From Rhizobiaceae bacterium (GTDB lineage Bacteria > Pseudomonadota > Alphaproteobacteria > Rhizobiales > Rhizobiaceae), in contig JACMIV010000394.1 in assembly GCA_014380965.1 (NCBI GenBank), positions 1-9,304 on the forward strand: a DNA stretch of 9,304 bases. The letters are read 5' to 3'. The notes under the pieces were generated by a model. It did not search any database. It was not told the origin of the DNA and saw only the letters and a program-made list of their open reading frames with translations. How positions within the stretch are numbered: position 1 is the first letter of the stretch; each line of letters starts with the position of its first letter. This document shows, in pieces, positions 1-5,531 of the stretch. A program made the position numbers and the translations under genes.

Positions 1-236
1 AAGTCCGCGTGACCCGGCGTGTCGACGATGTTGATATGCACGCCGTGGTAATCGACCGCCGTATTCTTGGCGAGGATCGTGATGCCGCGCTCCTTTTCGA
101 GATCGTTGGAATCCATCGCCCGTTCTTCCTGGCGCTGGTTGTCGCGAAAGGAGCCGGACTGCTGGAGCAGCTTGTCGACGAGCGTGGTCTTGCCATGGTC
201 GACGTGCGCGATGATCGCGATGTTGCGGAGCTTCAT
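1..236 (-). CDS. typA: Translational GTPase TypA/BipA, N-terminal part (gene runs off the window)
   Basis: A ribosome-associated GTPase of the EF-G/LepA class, known in the family to act in 50S assembly and in stress- and cold-responsive translation in the cytoplasm. Only the first 78 codons are visible, starting [20 protein letters not shown]. The P-loop (G1) AHVDHGKT is at residues 10-17, the switch I/G2 segment GITI at 51-54 and the G3 motif DTPGHAD at 72-78. The stretch [20 protein letters not shown] (40-59) is a TypA hallmark and separates it from EF-G, LepA and EF-Tu. The ATG at 236 is the expected family start. It has only a weak purine-rich Shine-Dalgarno (GGTGGTAGAGA just upstream). 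The leader contains the parS-like palindrome at 282-295. The gene lies 145 bp beyond the end of the SDR gene on the same strand and probably has its own promoter. The C-terminal domains lie outside the window. Confidence 0.95.
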   Translation of the reverse strand, partial: MKLRNIAIIAHVDHGKTTLVDKLLQQSGSFRDNQRQEERAMDSNDLEKERGITILAKNTAVDYHGVHINIVDTPGHAD

Positions 237-281
237 TCTCTACCACCGGAAAAGATTGGCGCGACGGGTGGTTTCACGTGC

Positions 282-295
282 GTTTCACGTGAAAC
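282..295. other. parS: parS-like centromere site (ParB-binding palindrome)
   Basis: GTTTCACGTGAAAC is a perfect 14-bp palindrome. Extended to 16 bp (281-296) it reads CGTTTCACGTGAAACA, one base off the chromosomal parS consensus TGTTTCACGTGAAACA bound by ParB/Spo0J. The first ten bases of the same motif, GTTTCACGTG, also occur at 271-280, in direct repeat with an 11-bp period, but that copy lacks the second half (10 of 14 matches). The site is intergenic, in the typA leader. From family knowledge, chromosomal parS sites cluster near oriC and load ParB-CTP clamps for origin segregation. No parA or parB gene is in the window, so the function rests on the motif alone. Confidence 0.72.
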
Positions 296-326
296 AAAAA
301 CCCCGGCACTTTGCATGGGAGGTGCC
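296..326 (-). terminator. Weak possible intrinsic terminator downstream of the SDR operon
   Basis: Read on the minus strand, GGCAC (326-322) can pair with GTGCC (309-305) across a 12-nt loop. A G4 run and then T5 (300-296) follow. The stem is only 5 bp, so this is a weak candidate for ending the ATPase-permease-SDR transcript before typA. Its T-tract abuts the parS-like palindrome. Confidence 0.3.
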
Positions 327-336
327 ATACAGGAAA

Positions 337-352
337 TTTCGCACCTGCGAAA
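337..352. repeat. Palindrome TTTCGCA-CC-TGCGAAA behind the SDR gene
   Basis: Two perfect 7-bp arms separated by 2 bp lie 30 bp past the SDR stop codon. On the minus strand the second arm runs into a short T-run (337-339). It could be part of a composite terminator with the hairpin at 305-326, or a protein-binding palindrome. The sequence does not decide between these. Confidence 0.35.
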
Positions 353-381
353 GGGCCGCCCTTGTCCGGCGCGCTGGCAGA

Positions 382-1278
382 TCACCCCGTCGTCACATAG
401 CGCCGCCAGTCGTGCTCCTCCTTGAAGCCGAGCGTTTCTCTGATCTTCCGGTTCGACAGCGGTCCCTCGAATCCCTCCAGCGGACGCGTCAGCGGGATGT
501 CCGGGCAGTGCCGGGCGAGGAACTCGGCAGTCGGCACCGTCGCCGTGATCGTATCGTTCACCGCATTGAACACCTGGAAACCGAGACCGTCCTTCTCGAT
601 GCAGAGATCGACGATCTGGCCGAGGTCGCGCGCGTCGATATAGGTCCAGGCATTGCGCTTGCGCGACATCGGGTCGGCCAGGAACCCTTCGAACATCCCG
701 TATTCGTGCGGCTCGATGACGTTGCCGATGCGCAGCGCGTAGATGTCCGCACCCGACCGCATCGCGAAGGCCCGCGCGGTCTTTTCGTTGACGACCTTCG
801 ACAGACCGTAGCTGTCCATGGGATCGATGTCGTAATCCTCTTCGAGCGGAAACGAATGGAAGTCCTTGTCGCCTTCCGCGAAGCAGACGCCGTAGGTGGT
901 CTCGCTGGAGGCGACGATCACCTTGCGGATGCCGAGCTTCACCGCGGCTTCGATGACGTTGTAGGTGCCGACCGTATTGATGGCGAAGGTCTCGTTGTCC
1001 GGCCGGATCAGCACGCGCGGCACGGCGGCGAAATGCACCACGGCGTCGATCTTCGCCGGGCCGGTGCCGCCCGCGTATTCGTCGAGGCCGAAATGGGATG
1101 AGAGCGCGTTGAACATCTGCCCGCTGTCGCAGATGTCGGCGACGAGCGTGTTGACGCCGGGATGATAGAAGGGCGCGAGATCGACGTTGAGGACGGTGTG
1201 GCCGCGCTCCAGGAGATAGGGAACGACATGGCGGCCGGCCTTGCCGGTGCCGCCGGTGAATACGATGCGCTTGCCCAT
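382..1278 (-). CDS. NAD(P)-dependent oxidoreductase/epimerase, extended SDR family
   Basis: A 298-residue cytoplasmic enzyme of the extended short-chain dehydrogenase (NAD-dependent epimerase/dehydratase) family. The Rossmann glycine motif TGGTGKAG is at residues 8-15 and the acidic residue after strand 2 (NVDLA, D33) suggests NAD preference. The active-site serine region ASSET is at 123-127 and the catalytic Y157-x3-K161 sits in DSYGLSK. The length is normal for UDP-sugar epimerases, uronate dehydrogenases and aldose dehydrogenases of this superfamily. The ATG has GGAGG 6 nt upstream. It is the last gene of the minus-strand transporter operon, 68 bp behind the permease, so a role in oxidising or epimerising the imported sugar or an early product is likely. 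That role is inferred from context; the sequence does not give the substrate. A nucleotide-sugar epimerase is the main alternative. Confidence 0.9.
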   Translation of the reverse strand: MGKRIVFTGGTGKAGRHVVPYLLERGHTVLNVDLAPFYHPGVNTLVADICDSGQMFNALSSHFGLDEYAGGTGPAKIDAVVHFAAVPRVLIRPDNETFAINTVGTYNVIEAAVKLGIRKVIVASSETTYGVCFAEGDKDFHSFPLEEDYDIDPMDSYGLSKVVNEKTARAFAMRSGADIYALRIGNVIEPHEYGMFEGFLADPMSRKRNAWTYIDARDLGQIVDLCIEKDGLGFQVFNAVNDTITATVPTAEFLARHCPDIPLTRPLEGFEGPLSNRKIRETLGFKEEHDWRRYVTTG

Positions 1279-1302
1279 TGGGAGCCTCCAATAAAGTGCG
1301 CC

Positions 1303-1321
1303 GCCCGTTCAGGGAACGGGC
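1303..1321 (-). other. Intercistronic hairpin between permease and SDR genes
   Basis: Perfect 8-bp arms, GCCCGTTC (1303-1310) and GAACGGGC (1314-1321), with a 3-nt loop. In the minus-strand transcript it lies 26 nt past the permease stop codon and 13 nt before the Shine-Dalgarno of the SDR gene. No U-run follows, so it is more likely an RNA-stabilising or processing element that adjusts expression of the last gene than a terminator. Confidence 0.45.
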
Positions 1322-1346
1322 CGCGTGATCGCGAGGGGAAGACCGC

Positions 1347-2345
1347 CTATTCGCTTTGACGGAAATTGCGGATGCGGTCGAAGAGGACGGCGAGGACGAT
1401 GGCCCCACCGATGAAGGCGCCCTGCCAGAAGGCGTTGATGCCGAGAAGGCCGAGGCTGTTGCGGATCACCTCGATGAGGGCCGCGCCGACGATGGCGCCG
1501 AGCGCTGTTCCGATGCCGCCGGCAAGGTTGGCGCCGCCGATGACGGCCGCGGCGATCACCTGCAGCTCCATGCCGGCGCCGAGATTGGTCGTCACGGCAC
1601 CCAGCCAGCCGGTCTGGATGATGCCGGCGATGCCCGCCGACAGGGCCGAGATCATGTAGACGGCGACCTTGATGCGCTTGACCGGAACGCCGGTCAGGGT
1701 TGCGGCGTGCTCGTTGCCGCCGATCGCGAAGACATGCCGTCCGAACTTCGTCCAGCGCAGCACGAAGCCGGTGAGAAGGGCGAGCACGACCATGTAGATG
1801 ACGGGATTGGCGATGCCGAAGAGCCAGGCGCCGCCGCCGAGCGCCAGAAGCTGGTCGTGGTCGGGCCCGAACTGGAAGACCACCGTGTTGTTCGAGGCGA
1901 CCATCGCCAGACTTCGCGCGATGGACAGCATTCCGAGCGTCACCACGAAAGGCGGGAAGTCGAGATAGGCGATGAGGATTCCGTTGAAGGCCCCGACGAC
2001 GAGCGCCGTGCCGATGGCCGCCGCGATGCCGACCTCGATCGAGTAGCCGGCGTTCATGGTGACCGCGAGAACCATGCTGCAGAGGCAGAGGACCGAGCCC
2101 ACGGACAGATCGATGCCGCCGCTGATGATGACGAGGGTCATGCCGAGCGCGATGATCGCGACGAACGTGACGTTGCGGGTGATGTTGTAGATGTTCTTCG
2201 GGGTCGCGAAGGAATCCGTCGCGAAGGAAAGGAAGAGGCAGGCAAGGCCGAGCGCGATCAGAACCCAGAAGGTCTGACTCGCGAGCCTATTCGAGAGCCA
2301 CCCGTGCTGCTTCTGTGCGATCGTCTGATCCAGCGTGACTGCCAT
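1347..2345 (-). CDS. Sugar ABC transporter permease (RbsC/branched-chain BPD_transp_2 family)
   Basis: A 332-residue inner-membrane permease of the ribose/xylose/fructose (CUT2) class. After a short polar N-terminus, hydrophobic helices run through the protein. Family signatures are GGIDLSVGS (76-84), the cytoplasmic ATPase-coupling loop from GRHVFAIGGN to LTGV (202-220) and the conserved ELQVIAAAVIGG (260-271) followed by LAGGIGT (274-280). The length is standard for RbsC-like permeases. It would form a homodimeric pore energised by the ATPase encoded 45 bp upstream and fed by the binding protein at 3575-4564. The ATG at 2345 has AAGG about 7 nt upstream. CUT2 permeases carry pentoses, hexoses, polyols or related molecules, and the substrate cannot be read from the sequence. 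Confidence 0.94.
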   Translation of the reverse strand: MAVTLDQTIAQKQHGWLSNRLASQTFWVLIALGLACLFLSFATDSFATPKNIYNITRNVTFVAIIALGMTLVIISGGIDLSVGSVLCLCSMVLAVTMNAGYSIEVGIAAAIGTALVVGAFNGILIAYLDFPPFVVTLGMLSIARSLAMVASNNTVVFQFGPDHDQLLALGGGAWLFGIANPVIYMVVLALLTGFVLRWTKFGRHVFAIGGNEHAATLTGVPVKRIKVAVYMISALSAGIAGIIQTGWLGAVTTNLGAGMELQVIAAAVIGGANLAGGIGTALGAIVGAALIEVIRNSLGLLGINAFWQGAFIGGAIVLAVLFDRIRNFRQSE

Positions 2346-2390
2346 GGTCGACCTTGCGATTGGTGAATGTTGGACTCTGCGGCGCGGGGT

Positions 2391-3131
<741 letters not shown>

Positions 3132-3148
3132 GCGCTGCCTCCCCATGC

Positions 3149-3180
3149 CGCAAGACCGCCGATGCCGCGCCGGTCTTACG
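3149..3180 (-). promoter_or_regulatory. Leader hairpin directly before the ATPase Shine-Dalgarno
   Basis: In the minus-strand RNA, arms 3180-3171 (CGUAAGACCG) and 3158-3149 (CGGUCUUGCG) form a 10-bp stem with one G-U pair and a 12-nt loop. The stem ends 4 nt before the GGGGAGG that serves the GTG start. It could hold the ribosome-binding site open, block upstream initiation at 3251 or 3146, or be a protein target. It is seen by eye only. Confidence 0.42.
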
Positions 3181-3202
3181 CCGGAGTTCGAGCACACGTC
3201 GC

Positions 3203-3224
3203 GCAGCACCTCGCCTCGTGCTGC
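3203..3224 (-). other. Second leader hairpin of the transporter operon
   Basis: Perfect 7-bp arms GCAGCAC (3203-3209) and GTGCTGC (3218-3224) enclose an 8-nt loop. They lie in the likely 5' untranslated leader of the ATPase gene, between the TTGACG box at 3271-3266 and the hairpin at 3149-3180. No known riboswitch architecture is recognised. Confidence 0.35.
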
Positions 3225-3265
3225 AGCGGCCTTCCGGGTGCAATACGGCACGATCGCTCAGCGGG

Positions 3266-3271
3266 CGTCAA
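3266..3271 (-). promoter_or_regulatory. Putative -35 box of the ATPase-permease-SDR promoter
   Basis: TTGACG on the minus strand matches the well-conserved alphaproteobacterial -35 element (TTGAC core). The -10 is poor: CGTATT after an 18-bp spacer is the best I can find, as is common in this group. Operator 1 (3276-3286) ends 4 bp upstream of the box. Transcription would give a leader of roughly 100 nt before the GTG start. Confidence 0.42.
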
Positions 3272-3275
3272 CCAT

Positions 3276-3286
3276 TTGTCTGACGA
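3276..3286. promoter_or_regulatory. Operator 1, FadR/GntR-type palindrome TTGTCTGACGA
   Basis: It fits the FadR-subfamily pattern T-N-G-T-N3-A-C-N-A (half-sites TTGTC and GACGA around a central T). Its centre is 41 bp, about four helical turns, from that of the better palindrome at 3317-3327, so both would face the same side of the DNA. It lies 4 bp upstream of the minus-strand -35 box. The likely binder is the FCD regulator at 4706-5494. That is inferred from motif class and proximity. Confidence 0.55.
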
Positions 3287-3316
3287 AACCCAGGTCGGTC
3301 ATCGCGAAAGGTCGTT

Positions 3317-3327
3317 TTGTCCGACAA
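3317..3327. promoter_or_regulatory. Operator 2, perfect FadR/GntR-type palindrome TTGTCCGACAA
   Basis: Perfect half-sites TTGTC and GACAA around a central C, extending to a 13-bp palindrome at 3316-3328. It matches T-N-G-T-N3-A-C-N-A exactly. It lies 6 bp upstream of the plus-strand TTGACG box. Position relative to -35 is compatible with either activation or exclusion of RNA polymerase, so the direction of control is open. Confidence 0.6.
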
Positions 3328-3333
3328 ATTCTG

Positions 3334-3339
3334 TTGACG
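3334..3339 (+). promoter_or_regulatory. Putative -35 box of the binding-protein promoter
   Basis: TTGACG facing the binding-protein gene, preceded by operator 2. No good -10 hexamer is visible at 16-18 bp (the AT-richest stretch is around 3353-3359). If used, transcription would begin near 3368 and leave a leader of about 200 nt. Confidence 0.4.
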
Positions 3340-3574
3340 GCCGATCGGGGCCAAGATTAGCTTCGTGAAACCTGAAGCTGCCCAGACGTACGGCCTTCGA
3401 AGCTCTGCGGCGAACGATCGGGACCGGGCCTTGCGCGGGTTCGACCGCCGTTCCGCCATGGGAATGCGACGGGTTCAAAACGATCCGGCGAAAAGGTCCT
3501 GGCCACAAGGGACTGTGCCGCAACGATATCGCCGGTTCCGTTCGGGCGGCGTGTCATCAACGGGAGGACTTTAT
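3340..3574 (+). other. Long probable 5' leader of the binding-protein gene
   Basis: This 235-bp stretch has no supported gene. The frame open from 3365 into the binding-protein gene lacks any start or Shine-Dalgarno support and does not show the G/C third-position bias of the neighbours. It opens with a hairpin, AGCTTC (3359-3364) and GAAGCT (3374-3379) around a 9-nt loop, and a third GAAGCT occurs at about 3400. It ends with the strong GGGAGG (3562-3567) 7 nt before the ATG. I recognise no riboswitch class in it. Confidence 0.4.
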
Positions 3575-4564
3575 ATGAAGAAAATGATCTTGGCGGCCGC
3601 CACCGTCGCGCTGGCGCTCGGTGCCGGTCCGGCACTGGCGAAGAAGCAGCTCGTGATCGTCGTGAAGGGGCTCGACAATCCGTTCTTCGAGGCGATCAAC
3701 CAGGGTTGCCAAAAGTGGAACAGCGAGAATGCCGCTTCCGAATACGAATGCTTCTATACCGGGCCCGCTTCGACCTCGGACGAGGTCGGCGAGGCGCAGA
3801 TCGTGCAGGACATGCTCGGCAAGGCCGACACCGTGGCGATGGCGATTTCGCCGTCCAACGCCAAGCTGATCGCCCAAACGCTGAAGACCGCCGCCCCGAC
3901 GATCCCGATCATGACCATCGACGCCGACCTGTCGTCGGAAGACGCGTCGCTGCGCAAGACTTATCTCGGCACCGACAACTACCTCCTCGGCTTCAAGCTC
4001 GGCGAGTACATCAAGGCGAAGAAGCCGGACGGCGGCACGGTCTGCACCATCCAGGGCAATCCCGGCGCCGACAACATCCTTCGCCGCGCGCAGGGCACGC
4101 GGGATGCGCTGTCTGGCGAGAAGGGCATCGCCGCGCTTGCCGGCGAGGGAGGCTGGACCGAGGTCTCGGGTTGTCCGGTGTTCACGAACGACGACGGCGC
4201 CCGCGGCGTCCAGGCGATGACCGACATCCTCGCCGCCAATCCCGATCTCGACGCCTTCGCCATCGAAGGAGGCTGGCCGCTCTTCGGCGCGCCGCAGCCC
4301 TATCGCGACCTGTTCCGGCCCCTCGCCGAGCGCATCGCGAGCGGCGACTTCGTGGTCGCGGCCGCCGACACGATCGGCGACGAAGTGGCGATCGCACGAG
4401 AGGGTCTCGTGACCGCTCTCGTCGGCCAGCGGCCCTTCGAGATGGGCTACAAGGCGCCGCAGGTGATGATCGATCTCATCGAGGGCAAGACGGTCGAGGA
4501 TCCGGTCTTCACGGGCCTCGACGAGTGCACCCGCGAGACGGTCGATACCTGCATCCAGAAGTAG
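3575..4564 (+). CDS. Periplasmic sugar-binding protein of a CUT2 ABC transporter
   Basis: A 329-residue solute receptor of the ribose/xylose-binding type (Peripla_BP_4 fold). A Sec signal peptide runs MKKMILAAATVALALGAGPALA, with predicted cleavage after A22. The mature protein begins KKQLVIVVKGLDNPFFEAIN, and NPFF at 35-38 is the usual ligand-contact segment of RbsB-like proteins. D116 in TIDAD corresponds to the conserved sugar-contacting aspartate. There are six cysteines in the mature chain (45, 59, 157, 200, 318, 326), the last two eight residues apart near the C-terminus, suggesting disulfides in the periplasm. The ATG at 3575 is chosen for GGGAGG 7 nt upstream and the signal peptide. 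The gene diverges from its ATPase/permease partners, which allows higher independent expression. A hairpin follows the stop codon. The ligand is not identifiable. Confidence 0.93.
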   Translation: MKKMILAAATVALALGAGPALAKKQLVIVVKGLDNPFFEAINQGCQKWNSENAASEYECFYTGPASTSDEVGEAQIVQDMLGKADTVAMAISPSNAKLIAQTLKTAAPTIPIMTIDADLSSEDASLRKTYLGTDNYLLGFKLGEYIKAKKPDGGTVCTIQGNPGADNILRRAQGTRDALSGEKGIAALAGEGGWTEVSGCPVFTNDDGARGVQAMTDILAANPDLDAFAIEGGWPLFGAPQPYRDLFRPLAERIASGDFVVAAADTIGDEVAIAREGLVTALVGQRPFEMGYKAPQVMIDLIEGKTVEDPVFTGLDECTRETVDTCIQK

Positions 4565-4570
4565 GCGGAG

Positions 4571-4597
4571 CGGGGAGCGCCCTTTCTGCGCTCCCCG
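4571..4597 (+). terminator. Strong hairpin after the binding-protein gene
   Basis: Perfect 10-bp arms CGGGGAGCGC (4571-4580) and GCGCTCCCCG (4588-4597) with a 7-nt loop start 7 nt after the stop codon. There is no U-tract, so it may be an atypical terminator or a 3' stabiliser that limits read-through into the regulator gene and protects the abundant receptor mRNA. Confidence 0.55.
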
Positions 4598-4705
4598 AAC
4601 CTCGCAATGCTCTGGAAAGGAGTTATGCCAAAACCCGTGACCTCTCACCGTTGCGACAGGGCTCAACGGCCGCAATACAAAGCCGAACGAGCCGGAGTCA
4701 CGATC

Positions 4706-5494
4706 TTGCAAGATACATCGCCCGGAGCGGTCGCGGAGCCTGAGGTCGTCGCGAGCGCTCCGGTCGGTTCGACGCAGGATGCCCCAGCCGCCGCGCGGCA
4801 GGCGGGGGTCAACGTCCACGAGTGGCTTGCCGGCGAGATCGGGCTCAGGATCGTGCGCGGCGACTATCCGCCGGGAACGATCCTGCCGAACGAGGCGAAG
4901 TGGTCCGAGATGTTCGGCGTCGGCCGCTCGGCGGTCCGCGAAGCGATCAAGATGCTGATGGCGAAAGGTCTCCTCAGCTCGCGGCCGAAGATCGGAAGCT
5001 GGGTCGAGCCGACCAAGCGCTGGAACCTTCTCGACCGCGACGTGCTCGCCTGGTACGCGACCGCACCAGACCGGGAAGCCTTCCTCAGGACGGTGCAGGA
5101 ACTGCGCTGGATCATCGAGCCGGAAGCGACCGCGCTCGCTGCGCTTCGCCGCACGGACGAGCAGATGGCCGAGATCTCGCAGGCCTGCCGCGAGATGGGC
5201 GCGGCCACGTCCCTCGCCGAGAGGACGAAGGCGGACACGCGGTTCCACCTCGCCATCCTGCGCGCCTCGGGCAACGATCTCCTCGTGCCGCTCGGCGTGA
5301 TCATCGAATCCGCGCTCGAGCATCTCTTCGTCTACGTGACCCGCGAGCGCGACCGCCTCGACCAGGTTCAGAAGAGCCACGAGGCGATCGAAAAGAGCAT
5401 TCGCGACCGGCGCCCGGAACGTGCGCGCAAGGCGGTGCGGCGACTTCTCGCCAACACCGATCGCATCATCAAGGACCAGTCGGAACTCTCTTAG
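4706..5494 (+). CDS. GntR-family transcriptional regulator, FadR subfamily (FCD domain)
   Basis: A 262-residue DNA-binding regulator. A low-complexity N-terminus (about 1-33) precedes the winged helix-turn-helix (about 36-102), with recognition helix VGRSAVREAIKMLMAKGLL (72-90) and wing SSRPKIGSWVEP. The helical FCD ligand domain spans about 125-250. D177 and H181 (ADTRFH) and H225 (KSHEAI) match the metal-binding D-x3-H and H of FCD proteins. The usual last histidine (A-x2-x-H in the final helix) appears replaced (ARKAVRRLL). The start is uncertain. TTG at 4706 has GGAG 8 nt upstream, and coding-like third-position bias begins shortly after it. ATG at 4625 has AAGGAG only 2 nt away, and ATG at 4607 has none. 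Members sense small organic or sugar acids. It most likely controls the two operators at 3276-3327. Confidence 0.88.
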   Translation: MQDTSPGAVAEPEVVASAPVGSTQDAPAAARQAGVNVHEWLAGEIGLRIVRGDYPPGTILPNEAKWSEMFGVGRSAVREAIKMLMAKGLLSSRPKIGSWVEPTKRWNLLDRDVLAWYATAPDREAFLRTVQELRWIIEPEATALAALRRTDEQMAEISQACREMGAATSLAERTKADTRFHLAILRASGNDLLVPLGVIIESALEHLFVYVTRERDRLDQVQKSHEAIEKSIRDRRPERARKAVRRLLANTDRIIKDQSELS

Positions 5495-5531
5495 CTCCGT
5501 CGGCCCGAGCCGGCGTTTAGCGCCTCTGCCG

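Noticed and set aside
233..1408. Minus-strand frame of 391 codons overlapping the SDR gene
   Set aside because: It is an alternative frame of the SDR gene that spans its stop, the intergenic region and the parS site. The product is arginine-rich with no domain.
3132..3251. N-terminal extension of the ATPase, with 40 more codons in frame from an ATG at 3251 or from 3146
   Set aside because: A strong Shine-Dalgarno precedes GTG at 3131, the extra residues do not resemble an ABC domain, and the extension would cover the leader hairpins and part of the promoter region.
3365..3574. 70-codon extension of the binding protein, open in frame from 3365
   Set aside because: It would bury the clear Sec signal peptide. 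The ATG at 3575 has an excellent Shine-Dalgarno, and the upstream stretch lacks coding-like third-position bias.
3557..5380. Long minus-strand open frame across the binding-protein and regulator genes
   Set aside because: It crosses two well-supported genes on the other strand and the hairpin at 4571-4597, and encodes no known motif.
5495..5531. Bidirectional terminator between the convergent regulator and phoD genes
   Set aside because: Only 4-bp stems can be formed in the 37-bp gap, and there is no T-run.
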